Shown: in pieces, positions 1 to 10,434 of the stretch
Layout of the letters: each line of letters opens with the position of its first letter
Numbering within the stretch: position 1 is the stretch's first letter
DNA from: Ulva prolifera
Taxonomy: Eukaryota > Chlorophyta > Ulvophyceae > Ulvales > Ulvaceae
Assembly: GCA_023078555.1 (NCBI GenBank)
Contig: CM041199.1
Coordinates: forward strand, 434,001 to 498,000
Reading direction: 5' to 3'
Length of the DNA stretch: 64,000 nucleotides
Translations under genes and position numbers: made by a program
The notes under the pieces: generated by a model
The model's database searches: none
What the model saw: the letters and a program-made list of their open reading frames with translations, nothing else
Told to the model about the DNA's origin: nothing

Positions 1-1184
1 CCCAAGACTCGTCGAAGCGACCCAGCAGACATGGACATGCAGGAGGATGAACCGGTACGCCTTGATCTGTACATACCTCCACAGGGTTGACATCAACTGT
101 GCTTGCATAAGCCCAAGCTCATGTACGCGCGTTCATGATGATGCAGTGCGCTTGCTGATGCGCATCAATATCGTATACATGCTGGTCATGTTGCTTCCGT
201 AGGTGCGAGAGATCGTGTGACAGCAACGTTGTTCTGCAGAAGGCAAAGAAGAAGGATACGCATCCGGCTCTGGAGAAGCGCCAGGCAGAGGCCGACGAAG
301 AGTCTCTCATGAATGCATGCAAGGTTCTCAATGAAAGAATAGCCAAGTCTCAGGACGAATTAGCGAAGCTGGCATCCGGCCCCGCCCGCAACCGGAAGGG
401 TCAGCAGGCAACGAAGCTCGACGAATCCACTAAAAAGGACACGGTATGCCACAGTAAATCTCAACGAGTTGGACCGACGACGGATGTGCATGCAATATGT
501 GTGTACTGTCAGCGGTATGATACAGCGGCGGGGCGTGCAGGAGGAGATCCGGGCCCTTCAGCAGACCTTGATTGAGATGCTGTCGTGAGTGAGGTGAAGA
601 CTCAGATTGAAGATGACCCGGAAGATGTCTGTCGATTAGTTGTACACCAACGGGGGCTCAGAAGAAACTGTCCCTGAACACAGGCGGTCGTGACTGAGTG
701 TATGAGTGGGGTATATGACATGTTAGAGGTGCCTTTACCTGTTATAGTAGTGATGTCGTTCCGTATGGACATGCAGAGGTCACAAGGTGACGAGATCTCG
801 ATGTAAGCAATGTCTATGATAGTCTATGATTGCCTATGCAAGCCATGACCGCCTGCCTACGAACTCGTGTGAACACATCAACAAAGCTGTCTTGTTTCGG
901 AACCGCGGTGTACATGCTGCTTGTATATGCACGCAAAACTGCCTTTCCCGCAGGACAGTATGTCATGTGGTGTGCACCATTCGCGATTCTCTGTCGAAAA
1001 CGTGGTACACCTGTTACAATAGAGTGAATGGGAGAGAACACACACCGACACCGAGTCTCATCCGAATCAACGGCAACATACACGTGGCACACATGTAAAG
1101 GAGGCGTCTCTGACCTCACCACGTACGTTATCTGCCTCCGGCACGATCGGTCAGAGAGTAACCAAGTAATAACCCATCATGAAC
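1..1184. other. no supported gene
   Basis: Mixed-composition sequence with only short open frames, none showing a recognisable domain or a convincing splice structure. The stretch at 1016-1063 recurs in diverged form at 26241-26289, so part of it is a dispersed repeat. Confidence 0.5.
1016..1063 (+). repeat. dispersed repeat, partner at 26241-26289
   Basis: About 48 bp, centred on an AGAGTGAA core followed by a purine-rich stretch, CACCGA and TCTCATCC, is shared with 26241-26289 at roughly 80 percent identity by eye. The two copies have different flanks. Probably a fragment of a dispersed element; no coding potential was recognised. Confidence 0.4.
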
Positions 1185-1540
1185 CAGCATGTTCGTCCAG
1201 GCTTCCGGACGGCTTCCGCAAGGCTTTGCCGGAACGTTCCCGGATCCGTCACCATTCCGAAATTTTAAGCATTCTTCCTCAAACAGTCCTCTGGATGCAT
1301 TGCGGATCCTTCGCGCGTTCCGGCACCACTCCGAAAACGTTCCGGCGGAACACCCACGTGGAGTGCACTCGGAAACCACCCGGTCGGAACGCTCGCGGAA
1401 CTTCCTCCCACACTCCGGGCTGCCTTCCGGACGCTCCGCCACCAGTCCTTTCGCCGTTCCGGGGGCTCCGCCACGGCTCCGCCCCTCCTCCGCGAGCCGT
1501 CCTCGCACCTTCCTCACCACCACGTCACCATTCTCCTAGT
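1185..1540. repeat. TTCCGG/CGGAAC-rich degenerate repeat
   Basis: The stretch is unusually dense in short TTCCGG, GGAACG and CTCCG words spaced every 10-25 bp in both orientations, unlike neighbouring sequence. Open frames on both strands are a by-product of this composition. No coding function is assigned. Confidence 0.35.
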
Positions 1541-1571
1541 GGCAGCTGCGTGCGCGCGGAGGCATGCGCAC

Positions 1572-1815
1572 CGGCGTCGCGGTGACCGCGCCTTCGGCGA
1601 AGCCGAGCTGCAGGCAAGCGACGTCGACGTCGGCGGAGGCTTCGGTGAACAGGATGCGTGTCGCCCTGCCGAGAAACCACCAATCAAACCACCAATCTCG
1701 GCCTTATCCTGGCCACAGACCGTGCCGCATCCACCCCCCGAGAAGACCTCGAGCCGGCCGTACAGCGCGCCGCTGGCCGCTGCGACGCCCCCAGTGAGAC
1801 GCAGATCCCCGTCAC
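1572..1815 (-). pseudogene. decayed SRCR exon (paralogue of 21270-21496)
   Basis: The sequence aligns along its whole length, in the same orientation, with the SRCR exon at 21270-21496. It keeps the acceptor and GTGCGC donor positions and encodes the start of an SRCR domain (GDLRLTGG, YGRLEVF, GTVCGQD). The interval between the splice sites is 244 bp against 227 bp in the intact copy. It contains a duplicated AACCACCAATC-type insertion and a CGTCGA insertion, so the frame is lost before the VACQQLGF region. It lies next to another broken exon at 2258-2478 in the same order as in the intact gene. Read as a relic of a duplicated multi-SRCR gene. Confidence 0.8.
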
Positions 1816-2257
1816 CTGCACAAGCCACACAGGGTTGGCGCCGGGACACTTCTGCGCTCACACGTGAGCCGCACACCCTACAACTGCACTGAGCGTGCCT
1901 GTTGGCATGCATGCATGCCCCGGCACCGGATGGCTGCCTTGGCCCCGCGGTCGGTGATCGGCTCAAGTGCGCGCACACTGATCATCAATGCCGGCATTCT
2001 GTGACCGAAACCGAAGCTTTGCCGAAAACGTGTCACGTGATGCATGTAGCCGAGTCTTATGCAGCAGGCGTGATGCATGCGCTAGCTGGAAGGTATCCCA
2101 ATACCTACTTGGTATTACAGGTATAAGCTAAAGCAGCAGGTGTAGTTGTGGAGCGGAGGCTGATCAAGCTGCATAGCAATATCTGGGCGGGCTGGCATCA
2201 TGATAATTACGCATGCAATTGTTGGGATGCATGTCCGGAGCGCTGGAGGGGGCGCAC

Positions 2258-2478
2258 TGGGACCGGAGGGTGCCCGGGCGGATCCGCACGCGACGTATAC
2301 GTACGACTGCCCGAACGGGTCGCACGCGGCCGGGGAATCCCTGTAGCTATAGTCCGGTTTAATGAAGCCAGCTGCATGCAGGGTAGTCCTCACCGTCCTC
2401 AGACACCAGATAATCAATGAGACGCGCCTCGGCACCGGAGCAGCCCAGCTGCTCGAGCGCAAAGGGGGTCTGGATCGC
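2258..2478 (-). pseudogene. decayed SRCR exon (paralogue of 22722-22932)
   Basis: This copy of the second half of SRCR domain 1 preserves the residues PDYSY, ACDPFGQSYVYVACG and the GTGCGCC donor position. The splice-site-to-splice-site interval is 221 bp against 211 bp in the intact exon, so the frame shifts after the Leu/Gly/Cys region and again before the preserved tail. Sequence identity with 22722-23065 continues through the adjoining intron to about 2615. Pseudogene fragment; it cannot encode a continuous SRCR half-domain as it stands. Confidence 0.8.
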
Positions 2479-2754
2479 CTGCACGGCGAGACTGAGTTAT
2501 TGTTTTTCTTTTCAAATCTTCTGAAAATAGTGATGGCACTCACAGCCTTTTCGTTGTCTGTACCCCCCTTATAATATGATTACTCGCAGTCGGCCACATC
2601 TCGTGCGCGATTCGCGGCCTACGGCTATGGACACTTGCAGACTTCTTACAAAGAGTCTTCTTACGGCAGGTGATGCCTGTGCTTGTGTTACTCAATGAAA
2701 GTGCCACTCTTTTTGCTTTGGCTGTCAATCCCCCTGGCCATATGGTTATGGAAA

Positions 2755-3165
2755 TATCGACTGGGCACGAGGACGGATGGGCAGATGATGCAAGTGCTCG
2801 GTGTGCTGAGATAGCCCTCCTGTGGATGTAAATGATGTGATCACATGCAGACACTGGTATTCTGGCCAGCAGAGACGCATCAAACTATTTACCAGCCTTC
2901 TTGCAAAGGACTTGTCACATGTATTGGCCACGAGGATGGCTGGGCTGGTGATGCCAGTGCTCGTGTCTCTCGGTGTGCTGAGATCGCCCTCCTGTGGATG
3001 TCAGTGATGTGATCACATGCAAACACTGGTATTCTGGCCAGCAGAGATGCAAAATGACCAGCCTATCCGCAAACGAGTTGTCTCATGCATTGGCCACGAG
3101 GATGGCGAGGCTGGTGACGCCAGTGCTTGTCGGTGTGCTGCACTGACCCTCCTGTGGATGTAAAC
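2755..3165. repeat. tandem repeat, 160-172 bp period, about 2.4 units
   Basis: The phrase GTGTGCTG followed by CCTCCTGTGGATGT begins at 2801, 2973 and 3133. The stretches between (GATGTGATCACATGC, ACTGGTATTCTGGCC, TTGGCCACGAGGATGG) are repeated with about 85-90 percent identity. It lies between a decayed SRCR exon and the downstream flank of the seven-segment membrane gene. Confidence 0.8.
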
Positions 3166-3174
3166 CTACCGCCC

Positions 3175-6100
3175 ACCTACCGCCCATTGCAGGTTTTCAC
3201 TCGACGCATGCTTGGTGTCCACTGAAGCCAGTCCACCTTTACACAGCTGCATCCTGGTCCGCAATCGATGTGATCTCCCGCGATTGGGGACCAGATCAAA
3301 CGCGAACCCTCCAACCCGTTTTGATTGCCACACACAGGCAGCCAGCATCTACCTCGGCCGGCGAGCATGACAGCCTTGCCAATAGTACGGTCTTGTTGCA
3401 GCGGAAGCAGAATGCCAGCATGTTGAGACTCCATCTCCAATCCCATCATTCAGCTTTCGACAACATCGGCATGGTTGCCAGCAGCCCAGTGTTGTGATCC
3501 AGCACAGCTCACATCTGCTGCCTCCTGACCAACGCTGCAGTCACTCAAAGCCACACGAGCCTCGGCCTGGGGCGCAGTATCGCAAGGCACAACCTGACTG
3601 AGCTTCCCATGATCCATTGCTTCCCCTCGGCCAGCAGCTGGGGTCTTCTGCTTTCTGTTCCCGGGGGCGCTGGACAACCGCCTGGCAGCTGACCGCACAG
3701 CATCCTGTGCCTGCAGCTGCACCCGCGCCCACGTGGACTCGGGCACCAGCATCATGAAGAGCACATGGGAGATGGCCAGCACCGTGGTGCCGATGCACAT
3801 GTAGGCATACCGCCGCATCTCTGCCTGACTAAATGTTGGCGTCTTGCCGGTGGCTTCGATCAGGCTGTACTCGTCCATGCCACTGAAGACGAAGAACAGG
3901 ATTGCGGCCACCGTTGACACCTCACACGTCATCTTGATGATGTTAGCCCGGAACTGCTTCACCGCCAGCGGCAGGTGCGGAGCAATTGCGTCGAGAGCAT
4001 GCACCTGCAGACTCAGGAGGGGCTGACAAGCCCAGAGCCGAGGGCAGACTCGATGGCAGTGCGTCTGCGATCGGGGCAGCAACACCATGGGCCTGATGAA
4101 CCAGCAACCAGGAACTCGATACAATGACTTATGACAGCGGAGTGCTGTTGTTTGTGGACCCTCCGCAACACAAAAACGCAACTGAATTGTGCACTGGCGG
4201 TGTGCACTGGCGGTGTGATGCAGAGATTCCTGGCGCCCCAGAGCTCAGCACACCCATGGAACGCACTTCAACTGATTCAGTGATGTAGTCGATAGCAGAT
4301 GCCACAATGATGGTACTGGCCACGAGCATGTGAGGGAGGCAAGTGATTCCACCACGGTATGGGCAGTGCCCGGATTGCGCCGAGTTCACCATGCGAGCAC
4401 CAAAGACAACGTCTGCCCGTGCCTCCTCGAGGCGCGTGCCGAGCAAGACGTACACAGCCAGGACTCCCAACACTGATCCCGTAGGTCGAAGACTGTTAAT
4501 CAATAGCACATGCTCTGAAATGATCATCGCTGGGACCTGCAGTGCATGGAACGGCACAGTGTATCCGGATGTTCTAGCCTCGACGTTTTTGCCGATTGCC
4601 AAATGCAGCATGGGCAGCCTGGTCACATTGTGGAATGCAATCCATAAACACAAAATTTCGCACCTGGAAATAGCCTGCTAGAGTGGCCAGGCTGACATCT
4701 CCAAATGGCAGCCATGCATTAAACAGGTAGGTCGCTCCCGACGACATCATTCCGACAACGCTGCACAGAATTGCGAGTGGCATTATGGTCTTACACCAGA
4801 ACCGCGTCACGAACTGCTTCATGATCTTGGCTTCCGAGAACCGGAGGAAGAACGGTGCCCAAAAGATATTGAGACCGTAGACGACCAGCACGAAGTACCA
4901 GTATGGATGCCAGTTGGTCCCCCAACCCAGAACAGATATCTGCAGACCCCATAGTAAATACGTCAGTGGTACCTTACAACATCATTTGCATGGTCAGGTA
5001 CATTTCAGGCTGAGCCTTGTGAGTCTGCGACGCACCAGCATTGCTGCCACCATCGATGGGAAGCAAAGAGCCAGGAAGAGGACAAACCATGGGTTTGAAT
5101 GCCTTTCAGCAAGCAGCTCTGGCGTCGTGTGCAGTGTCTCCATAATCCATCTGAGCCATGCCGCGTACGCGGACTCGCGAGCAGCAAAGTGGTCATGGTG
5201 TATGTCTGCTGATGAAGCGGCAGCCTTGGCCAGATGAGCGTCGTCGGCCAGATTCTGACCTTCCACCACCTCCATATTGCTGGAGGTATCGCTGGTGTGC
5301 ATACACCTGTTCTGATTTTGTTCAGGCGGGTCGCATCAGTACCGAGTCAGTCGTGTGCCGAGTGAGTTGTGTCAAGAGCAAATGACACGCATAAATTGAT
5401 GGCCATTATCTCATGTCTTACTTATTTGAGCACAGCAGGACCTCAAGTTTCTGACGATTGGCTCGCCATCGGCAAGCAGTGATACTGAGGAACATGCGCA
5501 ATCCCGGAAATGCATCGATGATATGTTTTACACACTCCGTTGGGGCTTTCCCATGTCGCATTACCTGGGTCGCGATCGATCGGTACAAAGCTCTTCAACA
5601 TCGAGGTCAGTGGCCGCGTGTGGTTTCAAGGACAAACCGCTAGCAGCGCTGCAGCCGATACTGCAAAGTGGGGACGTTTACATTCTTTGTTTCCTTGTAA
5701 CTCGGCATCTCGCATACTTTGAGCTTAAATAATGTGCCCCGTGCAGGAACGACTGTCCATGTCTCGCGTTTAACGTTTCGGGTGTTGCAAGTGAGTGTTG
5801 CATATATATGCGCATATGCGCACCGGCGGTGCGGCGCCGCCATGCATGGGTGTTGCAAGTGTTGCACCGCCATGGATGGGAAACGACAAATTGCAGCCTG
5901 ATCAGTGATCACGTATCGGATCGGCGGCAGGATGGCAACGAATCACACTGACATCTGCGATGCTCTGTTCGGAGCGATCAGACCTTCAGCTGCTCCTGCA
6001 GCACACAAGACGGTTCCAGTGGCATCATGGTGCAGATGAACTATCTGCCATCGGGAGGACTCCCGTAGCCACTGCCCATGTGTGGCTACACGGGTGCAGC

Positions 6101-6450
6101 CTGCACCGGAGTCCTCGGATCCATGCAGTAGTACCGCCCTGACCTGCCCAGGGGTGCCGCCGGGTACATGAGCTAGCTATAGCTATGCCTCAGTGTAGCT
6201 GTCTCGTTGTTGTTGTTTCCCCAAATCCCGCGTGTAACTTGAGAAGCCCGAATACCCGTCCCCGTGCCTGTCCACCCGTGTCTGTCTGTCTGTTCCTGTT
6301 CTTAGCCCTGCTGTCCAGCAGAGGCATATGGGCATATATACAGTGCGCATCTCGCCATTGGCCATTCACCGGTGGCGACTGTGTGCGGTATCGAAGCAGG
6401 AACAACACGATGCGCATATTTTGTGGAAATTTCAGTGCACAGCACTGTGC
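3175..6450. repeat. segmental duplication block, copy 1 (partner 10435-13365)
   Basis: The whole block, from the 3' flank of the membrane gene through all its exons and introns and about 1.1 kb of upstream sequence, is repeated at 10435-13365 in the same orientation. Identity by eye is about 85-90 percent. Upstream landmarks shared by both copies include TCAGTGGCCGCGTGTGG and TTTAACGTTTCGGGTGTTGC. The block abuts at about 6455 the start of a second duplicated block (6455-9000). Confidence 0.85.
3450..5302 (-). CDS. seven-segment membrane protein, family unrecognised
   Basis: Four exons (5302-5036, 4939-4664, 4536-4267, 4004-3450) join with three phase-0 introns of 96, 127 and 262 bp. All have GTGCG donors and CTGCAG acceptors, giving 455 residues from an ATG at 5302. 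Residues 1-65 are hydrophilic. Seven hydrophobic segments follow, near residues 70-89, 100-121, 137-155, 202-216, 248-267, 297-314 and 339-358. A roughly 95-residue basic and polar tail ends the protein. Distinct stretches are WHPYWYFVLVVYGLN, MKQFVTRFW, RLEEARADVVFGARM and LIEATGKTPTF. I do not recognise the family; a receptor- or channel-like role would be guesswork. A paralogue at 10701-12599 shares the exon layout. Exons are clearly more similar between copies than introns, supporting past selection on the protein. It sits in a duplicated block beside SRCR exons. Confidence 0.75.
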
Positions 6451-6631
6451 AGCCCGGACATCTCGCTCTGCCGCTTTAACTCAGACGCGGCACGACAGAT
6501 GGCATGGTCATATATGACGCCTGCTACGGCGTGACGCCTGCGATGCTACCTGCCTTCACAGTTGTGCCATTGTACCGCCGTGGCTTCAAGTGGTCACCGG
6601 CCACATGCATGACGTGGGGGTGTACACATAC
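5303..6631. other. 5' flank of membrane gene, no gene seen
   Basis: Non-coding by inspection. Most of it (to about 6450) is conserved in the second copy at 12600-13365, so it may hold the promoter of the minus-strand membrane gene. No convincing TATA box or initiator could be fixed. Confidence 0.4.
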
Positions 6632-6848
6632 CTTGGCCAAACGAGCAGATCAGCTCCTGTGTAGAGTCACCGCGCCGAAGACTCCGAGGGCGCAGTCTGG
6701 AGAGTGGCCTCGGTGCCGAAGCAGCTGCCGAAGCTGAGCCAAGGCGGGGGCAGCTCGGTCGTGGCGTTCCCCGGGCCGGCGCCTCCGGCAGTGTCTCGAA
6801 GTCGCCGTCCGCAAAGCCGAGCTGGCGGCAGAGAGTCACCGCGGACGC
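6632..6848 (-). pseudogene. decayed SRCR exon (paralogue of 15979-16201)
   Basis: Copy of the second half of SRCR domain 6. It begins at the same acceptor with ASAVTLCRQLGFADG and ends with ELICS before a GTATGTG donor. The 217-bp length differs from the intact 223 bp by a multiple of three. Even so, a +1 change after FETLPEAPA and a later compensating change leave about 30 residues out of frame, destroying the conserved GTEAALTDC region. Likely non-functional. Confidence 0.75.
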
Positions 6849-7345
6849 CTGCACTTGCACATGTAGGTCGCACCTCAGCTGCTCTCTGCCGTGGTACAGA
6901 TTCATAAGAGGGCAGAACCGCATCCGCTAATGCACGGCAGTATAGAATTGCACAGCATTGTGCAGTGCAATGGACATATGCGGTTGACGTGCCATGGCAG
7001 GGTCAGTAAGTAAAGCAAGTCTGGTTTTAGTGAGTCGTTTCATGAAGAGGACATTGGCAACTCCGAATGATCAATGCTCGAGCGCGACCACACAATGCAG
7101 GGGTAAATCACCTGGAAGACAACTCACAGGGCCTCCTCCTGTGTTCAGCGTTGTGGTCACGTACGGCTGTTACGGTTCCCCAAAGCGTGCACAGAATTGC
7201 ACCCACGACCTCCTGAAAAGGAGGGGGTATACTATAGCATTCATATGCCGGTGGTGGCAGGGCGTCCCAAAACGCCCTCATACATAGATACACTTGTGCA
7301 GCGGCTATCCAAGAAATCGGCATACATAAACAAATATATACATAC

Positions 7346-7912
7346 ATGTGGGGGGAAGATGACCAGGGTGATGCTGGGCCTGGGGCCACGGCCGCGCAAC
7401 AGGGTGGGCTGGATGAGGTGCTCACAGAGATGGCCCGGAGGATGGTACAGGACATCATGTTTGCGCCGCCTGATCGCATGTCATGCATGGGGGATGCGCC
7501 GGTTGTGAACCCCTCTGCGGGTGCCGATTGCAGCGCAGCGGCCGAGCAGGATCGGTCCGCTGCGGTGGTGCGAGATGTGCAGAAATGCAATGCATGTCTT
7601 GCGGAAGACCCCGATGCATATGGTTTTATGTCGTTATCGCAGGAGACGCATCGTTGGTTGGGGCGGCCTGCTATGGCACGTTTGGAACAGATAGCTGAGG
7701 TCGCGTCTCGGTGTGGGGAGGTGGACCATGGTGTAGTTGTTGCGGATGCTTTGCGCCGGGTGAGTGTCGCTTTGTGCGAAGGGAATGCTCTTGCGCGCCA
7801 TACGGGGCTTCAACGCTGGCAGGTGTCGCCGGTAAAGCTGCGGTACGCGCACCGCCCGGCCTGGCGCCATCAATCAGTGAATAGGGTTGAAATAGATTCT
7901 GTGAATCGGTAG
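7346..7912 (+). mobile_element. LINE-like retroelement 3' fragment (ORF2 C-terminal tail), copy 1
   Basis: Open for 188 residues from an ATG. The pattern DVQK.NA....D...F..LS.E.H..LGRPAM..L..IAEV.SRCG....V..DALRR.SVALC.GNA resembles the C-terminal tail of non-LTR retrotransposon polymerases from algae and oomycetes, as I recall that family. No reverse transcriptase or endonuclease domain is present, so it would be a 5'-truncated copy. It is antisense to, and inside, the intron separating the two halves of a decayed SRCR domain. The same insertion is found in the paralogous intron at 16327-17262, so insertion predates duplication. The family call is an inference; a protein search with the SVALCEGNA region would settle it. 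Confidence 0.5.
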
Positions 7913-8000
7913 CATGCCCGGCCTCTGTCCTTTGCAAGTACATACACGCAGTGCGCATGAATGTACCCATGAACAGGTATGCATCCAAGAGCTGGCACAC

Positions 8001-8159
8001 CTTTGACCACAAATCCTCATAGCCATAGTCCATGTGCACATCGTCGCACAGGGTGCCCCAGGCTGCGGCATGCATGCATATGGAAGATCTCCGGCACCCC
8101 TATCGTGGTGTTGCCTCGCTCCTCCGTGCCCACAAGCCGCACAGCCCTCTCAGTGCCCC
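8001..8159 (-). pseudogene. decayed SRCR exon (paralogue of 17301-17449)
   Basis: Copy of the first half of SRCR domain 6 (GTEERG, IFH, GTLCDD, YGYEDLW). The exon is 159 bp against 149 bp in the intact copy. The extra 10 bp is an ATGCATGCAT insertion upstream of the GTLCDD codons and shifts the frame. Donor and acceptor positions are retained. Confidence 0.75.
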
Positions 8160-8406
8160 CTGCACACACAGCTGCCTCTGGCCACGTCACCCTCTGACAC
8201 CTCAACCCGAGCTGCTGTACACAACCAAGATATACGAACTGCATGTGACTTAATTCACCTTGCTTGACCCGAAATCATCCTCACAGCGATGCCACAGTGC
8301 GGTAGTGCTGGCCCAGGCAGTGTGCGTGCATGTATACCATGCATTGGTGCACATCTTGGCCGCAGGCGTGCGGCACATGCCGATACTCTATGCATGGGAC
8401 GCGCAC

Positions 8407-8822
8407 CTGCCGCCGGCTGCACGACTCGGACACACGCCAGCACAAGCCCGCCGTCGGAGGCATCGAAGCACCCACCCCCAGTTCTAGAGCTGCCGACATG
8501 GGCTGCCGTCGACACCCCTGGGCCACCCTCCATGCTGAGGCACTCCAGCAGCACCGCCTCTGTGCCGTTGCAGCGGGGCTGAGTCACAGCAACCTCAGGG
8601 TACACCGCGCGGGGATCGCGAGCCGCGCCGGCAGCTGCGGCAGTGGTGTCCACGCGTGCCGGCGCCGAAGCCGGGCAGGCGGCGGCGGCGTCGGCGGCCG
8701 TCGCATGAAGCCGTCGCGGCACACCTGCCCACGCGAGCCCTCCAAAAAGACCTCGAGGCGGGCGAGCTGCCAGTTGCAATTGGCGACTGCGGTTTCGTCC
8801 ACCAGGCGGACATCCCCCTCCG
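8407..8822 (-). pseudogene. decayed SRCR exon (paralogue of 17690-18094)
   Basis: Copy of the exon for the complete SRCR domain 5 (GDVRLVDETAVAN, CRDGF, VYPEVAVTQPRCNG, GGGCFDASDGGLVLACV). Length is 416 bp against 405 bp, with several small indels, one near the RRRRRR/CGGCGG region. The frame is therefore broken at least twice. Splice sites are still recognisable. Confidence 0.75.
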
Positions 8823-9061
8823 CTGCACGCGTACGCATGGACGAGCGGTGGGTCGGCGCCATCACTACTGACAACAATACTGCTGCGCATGCGTGTGTGA
8901 CATCAGCGCCGAGCTAGCTCCGAATGCGCAAATGATTGACATCTGGCACCATGCCTCATGCACACGTGTACAAGTGCCTGCCGGAGCAATCCGGCCATGT
9001 ACACCATCCTCGGCACAAGCCTTCAGGAGGCGATGGCAGATATTGTTTGTGGTGCCTACGT

Positions 9062-9109
9062 GTTCAATATTCAACGCTGTTCAATATTCAACGCTGTTCA
9101 ATTCAACGC
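9062..9109. repeat. 17-bp tandem repeat, 2.8 units
   Basis: The unit GTTCAATATTCAACGCT starts at 9062 and 9079, and a shortened unit follows at 9096. Short local array in AT-richer sequence just beyond the end of the duplicated block. Confidence 0.7.
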
Positions 9110-9329
9110 GATCCGGTTACTGTCACTGTCCGTACTGAGGCATGATTGACTGCCGCCCTCACAAGCTCGTGGCCAGCACCATCATCGTAGTCTCGAACTC
9201 TGCCATCGAAATCGTCCCCGAAGTTCTTGTTTCTTATCATTTGACTATTGTTCGTCTTTTTTCGCTTCAACCGTTGAAGCGTGACGCCATGTGTTGCGCC
9301 TAAAGGTTGTGCATGTCGTGACCCTGCCT

Positions 9330-10420
9330 TCATCACACCAGCTGCAGCACTCCAGCACGTCGCAGAATCCTGATGCCGGACCCGGAGAACCCTGTACGCC
9401 ATGCATGCCAGATGCGAATATAGACAGGGATCACGTTGGGGCAGTCGGTGGTGCAGACGCGCGGAAGCCCGGAAGCCACACCCCTACAGTCTGGCCTCGA
9501 AGGGCCTGGACGCAGTTTGGGATGTGTGCGCCGTAAGCACAGCAGTCTTACCCTGGAAGCTGTCGCCATAGCCACAGCAGTCCATGAGGGTGGCGGGGCA
9601 GGTGAGGTGCTCCGGGTCCACGCACGTCAACATTGGACAAGCAGCCCGCCAGTGTATCTGCAGCACCATGCAACTCTCACCCCGAACCACACGCAAACAT
9701 ACACATGTGCTGGGGGTTTGAGGCGCATGCATACAAGCGTGTGCAAGTGCTGGGCATTCGAGGCACGCACAGGATCGTGAGAAGACAACAGTTGCGCAGG
9801 AGATTGGATGCAGTCATCATGCTCTGCACGTCAGAGCAACAAGTTCAGCGCGTCAGGGCGGACAGAGTGTGGTGCGGCGATGGGTGGCTACTCTCAGGGA
9901 CTTCAGCTAAGTTCCGGAGCAACCCTGGAGGATACGCATGTCACAGCGGAATCGTGTTCCTCACTGCTGGACTCCGGCAGCAGCAGCCTGGGTTGACGAC
10001 CCATCTGCAAAGGTTTCTGGAATTTTCCACTCAGCCAAACCCGGTGCCGACTGAACACACCCTCAGTAGGCCCATCCTTTCCGAGGAGTGCACGACCCCC
10101 TCTGTGATTGCCACAGCCAGGTACACGGACCACATTACTATGTCATCATGCATATATCACTGCGTGGACCGAGGGTGCCATGACATGACCATGCCCTCTC
10201 AGCGACACACGGATACTCTCAGGACCTACACAGCCCACAAAGCCACGTAATCTGGATCGCATCTGGCACGTCAGGGGGAAGTTTGGCCATCCCTGCACAG
10301 CCAAGGGGCCGGCCAGCATACATGGCCATTGGTGGCTCCGGTCACAATGTCCAGCAGGCTCTGGCATGCACCCTGGGGTGTCGTCGCCGCCTGTATGACA
10401 CAGTCCGCACTACGGCGAGT
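9330..10420 (-). other. possible cysteine-rich exons of a decayed gene
   Basis: On the minus strand, 9657-9552 reads as an exon with a CTGCAG acceptor and a GTAAGA donor. It encodes CPMLTC, HLTCPATLMDCCGYG and ends phase 1. Nearby minus-strand pieces are also rich in cysteine (GFCDVLECCSWCDE near 9320-9400, VCTTDCPN near 9440, DCVIQAATTPQGACQ near 10370-10410). They resemble fragments of an extracellular cysteine-rich module. They could be C-terminal exons of the neighbouring SRCR gene or of a lost unit. I could not connect them into one frame. Confidence 0.25.
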
Positions 10421-10434
10421 GGCCACACCTCCCG

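Larger units (their letters stand above)
6455..9000. repeat. segmental duplication block, copy 1 (partner 15862-18250)
   Basis: Same-orientation duplicate of 15862-18250. It contains SRCR half-exon, LINE-like fragment, SRCR half-exon and full SRCR exon in identical order, plus matching 5' intron sequence to about 9000. In this copy the block follows directly on the membrane-gene block, whereas in the other copy exons for two further SRCR domains lie between them. An internal deletion or recombination has therefore occurred. Confidence 0.85.

Noticed and set aside
5002-5040. Alternative GTACC donor for intron 1 of the seven-segment gene
   Set aside because: It leaves exon 2 out of frame; the GTGCG donor at 5035 joins in phase 0 and matches the other introns.
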